A stretch of 5,938 nt of DNA from Candidatus Altimarinota bacterium (GTDB taxonomy: Bacteria > Patescibacteriota > Gracilibacteria > RBG-16-42-10): positions 1-5,938 of the forward strand of contig JAGNZB010000072.1 of the NCBI GenBank assembly GCA_017984655.1, read 5' to 3'. Both the position numbers and the translations under genes were made by a program. Shown here one piece after another: positions 1 through 5,938 of this stretch (position 1 is the first letter of the stretch; the number at the start of each line of letters is the position of its first letter). The notes under the pieces are model-generated. The model did not search any database. It had not been told where the DNA came from and saw only the letters and a program-made list of their open reading frames with translations.

Positions 1-306
1 ATGCTCAGCAAAGAATTCTACCAACAAGCCCAAAAATCACGCACAGTGTTGCTCAAGGAGGTCAGAAAACAATTCCTAACGGACTCTCCGATTGTATTGC
101 TCAATCGTCACCATCCACTTTACTACGGTGGTCATTTGATTGGTGGCCTTTCTTATCCTGATCAGGTGGATGAGAATCTGCGCCTCAGAGAAATTACCAA
201 TATCAGTATCGGTGGCAGCGCGGTGTTCCCGAGTGCTGGGCTCCACAATCCCACTTTTACTATGTTGGTGATGGCTAAGCATCTCCTCAGATCATTGGTT
301 CTCTAG
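1..306 (+). CDS. GMC-family FAD-dependent oxidoreductase, C-terminal end (5' partial)
   Basis: The last 101 residues of a glucose-methanol-choline (GMC) flavoprotein oxidoreductase. These enzymes oxidise an alcohol group, often on a sugar or choline-like substrate, using FAD. Visible are the two C-terminal family landmarks. The first is GGHLIGG (His45), matching the usual HxxGT catalytic-His segment. The second is VDENLRL, then GGSAVFPSAGLHNPTFT (Asn83), matching the usual VVDxxLRVHG...GSSVFPTxGxxNPTLT block that carries the second catalytic residue and closes the FAD site. The final helix (MLVMAKHLLRSL) also fits. Family members are about 500 residues, so the FAD-binding Rossmann part lies left of the window and the ATG at base 1 is most likely an internal Met. 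The stop is 2 bases before the next start, which implies one operon. A standalone remnant gene is possible but less likely. Family assignment is by motif recognition only; the substrate is unknown. Confidence 0.8.
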   Translation: MLSKEFYQQAQKSRTVLLKEVRKQFLTDSPIVLLNRHHPLYYGGHLIGGLSYPDQVDENLRLREITNISIGGSAVFPSAGLHNPTFTMLVMAKHLLRSLVL

Positions 307-308
307 GC

Positions 309-1808
309 ATGCGCACTACACTACTGATCTTGCCGGGAAGTACAAATACTGTAGCAACTTTGCTCAGTTCTGACCGGCCAGCAGTACTAGCGCCTTGGCA
401 TGATAAGCCACTGCTGCTGCGTATCTTACATTCACTAGAAACACTACGAATTACTCAGTTGATCATTTGCGCAAAGGATCAGCCACTTTGGGATCATTGG
501 CGATTGCTTCTTGCTGAGAAAATAAATCTCACCTTGATCGATCCTGTATTATTTGAGAAAGATCCTCAAGCGGCTTGGAACATGATTGGTACATATCTTA
601 TTGGTGAGAGGCGTTTGCTGGTTCATTCTGCCACCGGTTTTTTTGACCAACTTGATGATCTCTCTACAGTTCAAGATTGTTTATTTGAAGCTGCACCAAG
701 TCTCCCTGCAGTGAGAGCAAGCTTTGATGGTTTATTGTTGATCGTCAATAAACCATTAGTGTGGTGTGAGTTAGCTGCGCTTTCCGGTGATTTGGCAGCA
801 ACATTGGCGGGGTATGAACGAAGCATTGGTCTCACTCGTCACTTGCTGCCCCACTGGCATGCGATCAGCTCAAATAGTTCCCTGGGTCTTTATCACCAGT
901 TCTCGCATCATCAGATTGAACGACACCCACTCACTATGACTAAATCTGGTGATGGTGATGCTTTGGCTGCTGAAGCATTTTATTACCAAAATAATACACG
1001 TAAGGCCTTATTTCCACGCATCGACCAAATTAGTGCTACTAGTATCACAATGCAGTTTTGGCCGGCACACTCACTGGCTTATTATTTTCTCTTTCATCCT
1101 TTGCCAATAGAGAGTCAGGCGGATATGGTGAATCAGTTATGGCATCTCCTGCATCAAGAACTTTATACCGTACCTGCTACAGCAGAACTATCATCCATAG
1201 CAACTGAAAAAATGTATGGAGAGAGGGTGGTGAGTCGGGTAGAGACTTGGCAGCAAGCATTATCTACGGCTGAGTTGCCTTTGGTCCAAGCAAAGACCGT
1301 TTATTGTAATGGTTTGCAGTTGGTTGGGTGGCCAAAGCTGGCGAAGTTGGTGACTCAGAGAGCAAAAGAGTTGGCCAAGACGGCTGTCATTCAGCAAATT
1401 CATGGTGACTTGCATTTTGCCAACATCTTGTATGCGCCGGAACAGCAGTTATTTTGTTTGCTTGATCCTCGTGGGGCGTGGGGGGATCAATATACGATCT
1501 ATGGTGATCTTCGTTATGACATGGCGAAATTTCTGCACTCTTTTCATGGAGGATATGAAATGATCAAAAATGGATTAAGCTCCTTCGAAGAAGAGGATGC
1601 TATCCACTATCGGTTGCAGATTCCTCCAGCTAGTGTGGCATCAGTGGATTGTGTGAAGCAACTTTGTCATCGCTGGCAGATCGATATTCAGGATGTATTC
1701 TGGATCGAGGCTCTGTGTTTTTTATCGATGAGTAAGTTCTATCCTAGTCGCTCTCTGCAAAAACAGTTTTTTCTGCAGGGCTTACTCCTTATCAATCAAT
1801 TACTATGA
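309..1808 (+). CDS. Bifunctional-looking protein: nucleotidyltransferase-like N-terminus fused to APH-fold kinase
   Basis: A 499-residue soluble protein with two parts. Residues about 1-190 look like a Rossmann-type sugar-phosphate nucleotidyltransferase: a first strand (TLLILPGS), then PAVLAPWHDKPLLLRILHSL, resembling the PKPLLPVxGKPLI segment, then TQLIICAKD. The GxGTRL loop and the Lys of PKP are not recognisable, so this half may be degenerate. Residues about 200-480 are an aminoglycoside phosphotransferase/choline-kinase-type fold: candidate ATP Lys212 (TMTKSGD), Glu222 (AEAFYY), catalytic loop HGDLHFAN (His365, Asp367, Asn372), and a metal-binding Asp386 in LLDPRG, followed by YGDLRYDMAKFLHSFHGGY. 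In my recollection the DPRG and YGDxxYDxAK-HSxHG pattern is typical of phosphotransferases in capsule and glycan clusters. It starts 2 bases after the oxidoreductase stop and its stop overlaps the next start by 4 bases. No clear Shine-Dalgarno is seen. A role in phosphorylating or activating a glycan precursor is inference. Confidence 0.75.
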   Translation: MRTTLLILPGSTNTVATLLSSDRPAVLAPWHDKPLLLRILHSLETLRITQLIICAKDQPLWDHWRLLLAEKINLTLIDPVLFEKDPQAAWNMIGTYLIGERRLLVHSATGFFDQLDDLSTVQDCLFEAAPSLPAVRASFDGLLLIVNKPLVWCELAALSGDLAATLAGYERSIGLTRHLLPHWHAISSNSSLGLYHQFSHHQIERHPLTMTKSGDGDALAAEAFYYQNNTRKALFPRIDQISATSITMQFWPAHSLAYYFLFHPLPIESQADMVNQLWHLLHQELYTVPATAELSSIATEKMYGERVVSRVETWQQALSTAELPLVQAKTVYCNGLQLVGWPKLAKLVTQRAKELAKTAVIQQIHGDLHFANILYAPEQQLFCLLDPRGAWGDQYTIYGDLRYDMAKFLHSFHGGYEMIKNGLSSFEEEDAIHYRLQIPPASVASVDCVKQLCHRWQIDIQDVFWIEALCFLSMSKFYPSRSLQKQFFLQGLLLINQLL

Positions 1809-2398
1809 CCCGTCATATTTATTTCATTCGTCATGCTCAGACTGATGCCAATCATCAAAGTATTCTGATGGGGGGACGTGCTGACTCACCCCTAACTGAA
1901 GAAGGCCAGAGAAGTGCCATTGTCCTTAGCAAAGGTCTGCGTGATCTGCCTCTCGAAAGAGTGTATGTCAGTAGCAATACCCGTGCGCAAGATACGGCCA
2001 AGATTGTTTTTGCTGATCGCAATATACCGCTTATTGTTTCTGACCAAATCAAAGAACAAGACTTCGGTCTCATGACTGGTACACAGATGAAAGACATCCC
2101 TGCTGATGTCGACCAACAATATCGTGAAGATCCTTATCACTTCAGTCACAAGGAAGGGGAGAGTATGTCAGCCCTCAAGGATCGTGTTGCTGCTTTCATG
2201 AAGAGTGAGATCGAGCAGAGTCCCTACACTCATATCGCTATTGTTAGTCACGAGAATGTGATTCGGGCAGCAATTGCTTATATGAAGAATATCGATCGTG
2301 AGGTGATGACGATGAAGATTAATAACTGTTCGATTACCCATTATATTTATGATGAAGCGGCCAGCTACCATGCCGTGCGATTCAACTACACATATTGA
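1805..2398 (+). CDS. Histidine phosphatase superfamily protein (phosphoglycerate mutase-like phosphatase)
   Basis: A 197-residue cytoplasmic enzyme of the histidine phosphatase (branch 1) superfamily, which removes phosphate from small molecules through a phosphohistidine intermediate. The signature is near the N-terminus: FIRHAQTDAN, with Arg9 and nucleophile His10 (RHA where RHG is usual). Other expected landmarks are SPLTEEGQ at 28-35, SSNTRAQDTA with Arg60, the acidic residue Glu84 in KEQDFG, GESMSALKDR, and the second catalytic His149 in AIVSHENVIRAA. A late NNCSITHY strand is common in the GpmB/CobC-type branch. Length is normal and the catalytic set is complete, so it should be active. 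It starts in an ATGA overlap with the preceding kinase fusion, a typical translational coupling arrangement, and sits between two kinase genes. The substrate cannot be assigned: a sugar phosphate or phosphorylated glycan precursor is the contextual guess, while mutase activity or alpha-ribazole phosphatase seems less likely here. Confidence 0.88.
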   Translation: MTRHIYFIRHAQTDANHQSILMGGRADSPLTEEGQRSAIVLSKGLRDLPLERVYVSSNTRAQDTAKIVFADRNIPLIVSDQIKEQDFGLMTGTQMKDIPADVDQQYREDPYHFSHKEGESMSALKDRVAAFMKSEIEQSPYTHIAIVSHENVIRAAIAYMKNIDREVMTMKINNCSITHYIYDEAASYHAVRFNYTY

Positions 2399-3200
2399 AG
2401 GGCGACCTTTGGTAGTGTTGGACGAGATGCCAAGTTTTCACAACCAGGTTCGTGCTTGTTTGTGGGGGACGGAGCGGGTGTTTCAAAAGGTGTATGAAAA
2501 TACATACTATTGGGAACGTGAAACAACGGTTCTTGATCATCTGGTCAGAACCGATCTGTATACCGTGCCTCAAGTGCGCTACCGTTCGCGACAACAATTA
2601 ATGGCTCTACTTACCGTGGTACCAGGTGCAAGTCTTGCGACAGTTGATGCCGTGGTTTGTAGACAATTAGCTCAATCACTCAGTCATATTCATAATCACC
2701 AAGCACTAGTACCTCGCAGTCGGATTGCCGCTATGTTGAGACGATTTCAAGAGAATATTACTGCAAGTGATCAATTATCCGATGAGGAGAAGCGTGTCAG
2801 TGGAGCAGCAATGCGTCGATTAGATCATGCTGGTTGGATCGAAGAAACTACGCGTCGCCATGATTTGGTCCATGGAGATATTAATGTGGCCAATGTGTTG
2901 CATGACACTGCTACTGATCATCTCGGAGTGCTTGATTTCGAACGAGCATCTGTTGGTGATGGCATGTTGGATTTGGCAAAGGCGAGTTGGCGTATCCTGC
3001 ATTATGATGTTGGCCTGACCGAGACTTTACTTGGCGAGTACTGTGGACATCTGCCGACAGAGCAAGACTGGCGACGGTTCACTGCAGCTAGCATATATGA
3101 GTGTCTGGGAGCGGTATCGTACTTTGCTTATGAAGGCCATCGCAAACAATATCCATTCAAAGACACCGCTATTTCTCAACTAGAGCGCTTATGTGGATGA
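2370..3200 (+). CDS. APH/choline-kinase-family phosphotransferase
   Basis: A soluble small-molecule kinase of about 276 residues with the aminoglycoside phosphotransferase fold. Numbered from the ATG at 2370: a glycine-loop-like strand pair leads to candidate ATP Lys40 (FQKVY) and Glu51 (ERETTVLDHL). A hinge region (ALLTVVPGASL) follows, then catalytic loop HGDINVAN (His168, Asp170, Asn175), the metal-binding LDFE (Asp189, Glu191), and GDGMLDLAKASW, which stabilises the loop. All key residues are present. Relatives phosphorylate antibiotics, choline, ethanolamine, amino sugars or homoserine; the operon favours a glycan or lipid head-group substrate over antibiotic resistance, but that is inference. 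The start is uncertain: ATG 2370 overlaps the phosphatase by 29 bases and has only a weak GAAGCGG upstream, while in-frame ATGs at 2349 and 2352 overlap more and have no purine-rich site; ATG 2427 is too close to the kinase core to be favoured. Its stop overlaps the next gene by 10 bases. Confidence 0.83.
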   Translation: MPCDSTTHIEGRPLVVLDEMPSFHNQVRACLWGTERVFQKVYENTYYWERETTVLDHLVRTDLYTVPQVRYRSRQQLMALLTVVPGASLATVDAVVCRQLAQSLSHIHNHQALVPRSRIAAMLRRFQENITASDQLSDEEKRVSGAAMRRLDHAGWIEETTRRHDLVHGDINVANVLHDTATDHLGVLDFERASVGDGMLDLAKASWRILHYDVGLTETLLGEYCGHLPTEQDWRRFTAASIYECLGAVSYFAYEGHRKQYPFKDTAISQLERLCG

Positions 3201-4354
3201 CGTTAGTCTTCTTAGCGTTGGTGTATCGACTGTGGATCTTGGCTTTGAGCTTGATGACAATGATCGCTTTGCACTACAAAGGCCCACCTAAGTTGCTTGC
3301 TGGAAACCAGATCCGGCATCGGTACACATTTGTGTTTCCAGTGTACCGCGAACAGAAAATTATCGTGGAGACAATGCAATACTATGAAGCTTTTCTCCGC
3401 AACACAAAGAATATTGAGCTAGTCTTGGTGACGTCTCTCAAAGAAACTGGTAAATTGACAACATTGGATCTGATCACAACGTACTGGCAGGGGAATCAGT
3501 ATCGGCATCGAGTGACCGTGCTTACCTGCCCAGAACTAGAGGGGACCAAGGCAACTCAAATCAACTATGCTTTGGATTACCTTCGAGACATACGCTCAAC
3601 TCGTCGCATTGTTAGTTTTGATTGTGATGCCAGAATTTCCTATCAAGACCTTTGTGCAGCTGAACAATGGATAGAGAGTCATTATGATGCTGTTGTCTAC
3701 TCATTTGTACCTCGTTCGCCCATCAACCAAGCAAGTAGCTTTTTCGTGCGATCGATAGTTCTGCATTCGTTGGAGCGTTCATTAGCTTTGGAATACAGTT
3801 CAAGTCAATTACAAATGATTCATTCCTCCTATCCAATGGGAGCTACCATGCTGCTGCTGCCGATAATCTGGCAAAAGATTGATCGTCTACCCGAGCCAAT
3901 TGATGATATCTCATTGCAATATATTCTCCGCTATTATGGTCTGAAGATGAGATCATTACCATATTTCACTGATGTACAACCACCACCAGATACGAAGAAT
4001 CTTTTCAAACAAATAGTGCCGATATTCAAGGGGGTATTCTCTGCGGGATCTACTATGAAATATTACCAACAAAGGTTGTCTTTGCTGGACAAGCTAGTGT
4101 GTGTGCTTCGGTATGGATATTACTTACTAGAACCGTTGGGAATTCTCTTAGCATTGACTGGCCAGTGGTGGTTGTTAATTTGTTTTGTTGTCCAAGTACT
4201 GATTGATTGTTTTTGGAGTAGTAATTTTACAGTAAAGAATATACTAGCTCATGCGTTTGGTTACCTTATTCGTTTAGCACAGTTTGGTTATTTCTTGATT
4301 AGAATCATTTTTCAACCTCCGAAACTGCATCAATTCAAGACTGATCGACAGTAG
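3191..4354 (+). CDS. Membrane-anchored family 2 glycosyltransferase
   Basis: A 387-residue inverting glycosyltransferase of the GT2 (GT-A) type, expected at the inner face of the cytoplasmic membrane. One N-terminal hydrophobic helix (about 4-27) precedes the catalytic domain, which opens with FVFPVYREQ (47-55). A KATQINYAL segment (Lys120) matches the usual GKAxALNxAL. The metal/nucleotide-sugar DxD is FDCDAR (Asp144, Asp146). SYPMGATML matches the acceptor-loop strand, and EPIDDISLQ (235-243) is the likely place of the catalytic acid, normally ED. The segment aligned with QxxRW of processive synthases reads QIVPI (274-278), so RW is missing. Three or so C-terminal hydrophobic segments follow (about 315-325, 326-344 and 351-374). 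It overlaps the kinase by 10 bases and is the last gene of the run. It probably adds a sugar to a lipid-linked acceptor or glycolipid; donor and acceptor are unknown. A second in-frame ATG at 3197 is an alternative start. Confidence 0.85.
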   Translation: MWMTLVFLALVYRLWILALSLMTMIALHYKGPPKLLAGNQIRHRYTFVFPVYREQKIIVETMQYYEAFLRNTKNIELVLVTSLKETGKLTTLDLITTYWQGNQYRHRVTVLTCPELEGTKATQINYALDYLRDIRSTRRIVSFDCDARISYQDLCAAEQWIESHYDAVVYSFVPRSPINQASSFFVRSIVLHSLERSLALEYSSSQLQMIHSSYPMGATMLLLPIIWQKIDRLPEPIDDISLQYILRYYGLKMRSLPYFTDVQPPPDTKNLFKQIVPIFKGVFSAGSTMKYYQQRLSLLDKLVCVLRYGYYLLEPLGILLALTGQWWLLICFVVQVLIDCFWSSNFTVKNILAHAFGYLIRLAQFGYFLIRIIFQPPKLHQFKTDRQ

Positions 4355-4362
4355 CAGTGTTT

Positions 4363-4387
4363 ACAAAACAGCTAAGCAGCTCTTTGT
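4363..4387. terminator. Possible weak bidirectional terminator between convergent genes
   Basis: An imperfect inverted repeat covers the junction of the two converging genes: outer arms ACAAA (4363-4367) and TTTGT (4383-4387), inner arms AGCT (4370-4373) and AGCT (4378-4381), loop AAGC, with a small asymmetric internal loop. It overlaps the last codons of the - strand gene. There is no GC-rich stem and no clean T-tract, so it is weaker than a typical intrinsic terminator. The position is what makes it plausible; chance is a real alternative. Confidence 0.25.
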
Positions 4388-5938
4388 AATTTCATGTCTT
4401 GCTGATGGTCGACAAAGTTTCGTAAGGCTTTGAGCATATGGTCAGTAATTTGACTGTTGTCAAAATTTCTTTTAGCTCCGGTAGTATCTGTGTATTCATA
4501 CTCTGCAACATCACTGTGAGCTCTTCCCAGAGCGGTAAATGCTGTGGCATAATGATCAAATATAGCCCTTTTCGTGGCAGTATAGATATCGGTGCCGTTG
4601 CTGGCTGCTTGTGCCTTGAGATTTGCTAAGTCTAAGTTCAGTTCTGAGAATGATTTTGCTAGGCCAAGAGCGCGCTTTTGCTGTACAGCAGCAATGTCTA
4701 TAGTTAACTGTTTTTCGTCATTTTGTTGCGTAGATTGCAGTTGCTCGTTTCGAAGAGCTGCTTCACTTGTAGCATTGAGTGGTACAACTTGAGTGGCGGC
4801 CTCGATGGCATCCAGACTTCGTTTGAGTGCCGCTGTGTCCTGTAAATCTTCTTTGGTGCCAGGGATAACTGCGGTAATGAATTTCTTATCCAGGGCACCT
4901 TTTATATTAGTTTCACTACTGGTGTGGTTGAAGTCCTCAATAAATGAAAGAGGAATGTCCATGATGACAAGAGCACCTCGGTCGCGAACATAACTTCTTG
5001 CCTCATCGAGGCTAAATGATGCTGAAACATAGGGACTAACACCACTATCTGCTACCGTGCCAAGATGCAATGTTTGCTCGTGGATTAGGGCTCGTCTCAG
5101 TGCCACTCCGCTGAGTATCTGTTGTTCAATTTTTGCTAATTCTTGCTGTAGCCTTACTCTTTCAGGCGCAGCAAGCAAGGGCGCAGCCTTCTGCACATAA
5201 TCTAATAGATGTTCGTATGTAGGCTCATTTGCCAATAGTTCAACTTCGTGTCGAATGGTCTCAAGTGTCCTAGTGTTGGTTTGTTCATTGCTTGATCGCA
5301 TTGCATAAGGGACTGCTTTGAGTGACTGATCATCTAGATTATTGATCCCGCGATAAATACGTACTGTTGGTTCCTGTGGACGGTTAACTTTTCTGGGAAT
5401 AAGAACATGGTTGAGTCTAGGGCCAGGTATCTCCAGCATATTCATATCGTTTTCTCGTGCATAAGCAGCTAATTCATTGCTGTCCTCGCTTGTGGTCAAC
5501 TTGGTTTCTGGTTGATCTGCCAGTGTTTTAGTTGCCGACGGTGCTCTTAGTTGAGTCTTTTTCTCAATGATGCCACCAATTGAAGCAACTAGTTTTGCAG
5601 CTACTTGTGGATCTAATCCATTGATGCCACTGAAAAACCTTTGTAATTCATTACCTACATTAGTGCTCCTAGTAGCTTTTCTGAGCAGTTCAACTGAAAG
5701 TACCATTAGACGTGCCTTTGATGCGTCATCGATATTGTTAGTTTGTTCGAGTAGATCATAGATCGCTTCTTTTTGATCCACGATAGTATCATTTCTGTCT
5801 GCAAGTTCAGTGCCTACTCTAGTTGTAATATCTGACTGTTGTTGAGGCTCTGTTAATACGGCTAATGTCTCGTGGATTTTTTGAGCTTCATCTATAAAGC
5901 GATCATGGACAATGTTTTCGTGGCGTTTTTTGCGTAAA
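4372..5938 (-). CDS. Large hydrophilic protein of unknown function, possible ADP-ribosyltransferase-like module (5' partial)
   Basis: I do not recognise this protein. The frame runs from the stop at 4372-4374 to the right edge: a GTG at 5781-5779 could start a 469-residue product, but 52 further in-frame codons with no stop lie upstream and the GTG has no ribosome binding site. The real N-terminus is therefore most likely outside the window, giving at least 521 residues here. The product is polar, rich in Ala, Gln, Leu, Asp and Glu, mostly helical, with no signal peptide or membrane segment in the visible part. Numbered from the GTG, residues about 138-310 contain VRIYRGINN (Arg144), a helical insert, SPYVSASFSLDEARSYV (Ser253, Ser255), ALVIMDIP and DKKFITAVIPGT. 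This order recalls the R...STS...ExE plan of ADP-ribosyltransferases, but Lys300 sits where the catalytic Glu is expected. The fold call is tentative. It converges on the glycan operon with a 17-base gap and appears functionally separate. Confidence 0.72.
   Translation of the reverse strand, partial: LRKKRHENIVHDRFIDEAQKIHETLAVLTEPQQQSDITTRVGTELADRNDTIVDQKEAIYDLLEQTNNIDDASKARLMVLSVELLRKATRSTNVGNELQRFFSGINGLDPQVAAKLVASIGGIIEKKTQLRAPSATKTLADQPETKLTTSEDSNELAAYARENDMNMLEIPGPRLNHVLIPRKVNRPQEPTVRIYRGINNLDDQSLKAVPYAMRSSNEQTNTRTLETIRHEVELLANEPTYEHLLDYVQKAAPLLAAPERVRLQQELAKIEQQILSGVALRRALIHEQTLHLGTVADSGVSPYVSASFSLDEARSYVRDRGALVIMDIPLSFIEDFNHTSSETNIKGALDKKFITAVIPGTKEDLQDTAALKRSLDAIEAATQVVPLNATSEAALRNEQLQSTQQNDEKQLTIDIAAVQQKRALGLAKSFSELNLDLANLKAQAASNGTDIYTATKRAIFDHYATAFTALGRAHSDVAEYEYTDTTGAKRNFDNSQITDHMLKALRNFVDHQQDMKLQRAA

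Noticed and set aside
1..306. A complete 101-residue small protein starting at base 1
   Set aside because: The content matches only the C-terminal part of GMC oxidoreductases, and the frame is open at the left edge, so a truncated larger gene is more likely.
1855..2149. Two - strand open frames (1855-2097 and 1892-2149) inside the phosphatase gene
   Set aside because: They overlap a + strand gene with an intact catalytic set, have no recognisable domain and read as shadow frames.
2820..3018. Short frames on both strands across the second kinase's catalytic loop
   Set aside because: They cover the HGDINVAN and LDFE coding region of the real gene and encode no plausible protein.
2349..3200. 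Aminoglycoside resistance gene
   Set aside because: The fold is shared by many metabolic kinases, and the neighbours are glycan-type biosynthetic genes with no sign of a resistance cassette or mobile element.
4355..4371. Small RNA or promoter between the convergent genes
   Set aside because: Only 17 bases are available and both neighbours end here, so no promoter is needed.
4438..4993. Several + strand frames of 63-66 codons opposite the - strand gene
   Set aside because: Ser/Cys-rich translations are typical of the antisense of a helical, Ala/Gln-rich gene; no ribosome binding site or domain is seen.

Overview
This is a gene-dense bacterial window. Five closely packed genes run on the + strand (1-4354) and converge on one long gene on the - strand (4372 to the right edge). 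No gap between genes exceeds 20 bases. I see no rRNA, tRNA, CRISPR array, insertion sequence or origin. Base composition looks moderate, slightly AT-rich by eye. The sequence does not fix the taxon. Tight overlaps and weak or absent Shine-Dalgarno motifs at the + strand starts suggest translation by coupling, and would fit a compact genome.

The + strand run looks like part of a biosynthetic operon for a surface glycan or glycolipid, and it probably began upstream of the window. In order it holds: the C-terminal end of a GMC-type flavin oxidoreductase (1-306, cut by the left edge); a 499-residue protein with a nucleotidyltransferase-like N-terminus and an APH/choline-kinase-fold C-terminus (309-1808); a histidine-acid phosphatase of the phosphoglycerate mutase superfamily (1805-2398); a second APH-fold small-molecule kinase (about 2370-3200); and a membrane-anchored family 2 glycosyltransferase (3191-4354). 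Gaps and overlaps are +2, -4, about -29 and -10 bases, so the genes are very likely co-transcribed and translationally coupled. A working model, which is inference, is that a small alcohol or sugar is oxidised, phosphorylated and perhaps nucleotide-activated or dephosphorylated, then assembled at the membrane by the glycosyltransferase. The substrate cannot be read from the sequence.

The - strand gene is different in character: a hydrophilic, helix-rich protein of unknown function with no membrane segment. Its reading frame stays open to the right edge, so its N-terminus is missing. Its middle part has features reminiscent of an ADP-ribosyltransferase fold (a YRG strand and a later VSAS strand), but the expected catalytic Glu is not evident. 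The two transcription units meet tail to tail over 17 bases, where an imperfect inverted repeat may act as a weak bidirectional terminator.

The points most worth a second look are the kinase-phosphatase-kinase order beside a GMC oxidoreductase, the apparently degenerate nucleotidyltransferase domain, a glycosyltransferase that lacks the RW of the QxxRW motif, and the unassigned - strand protein.
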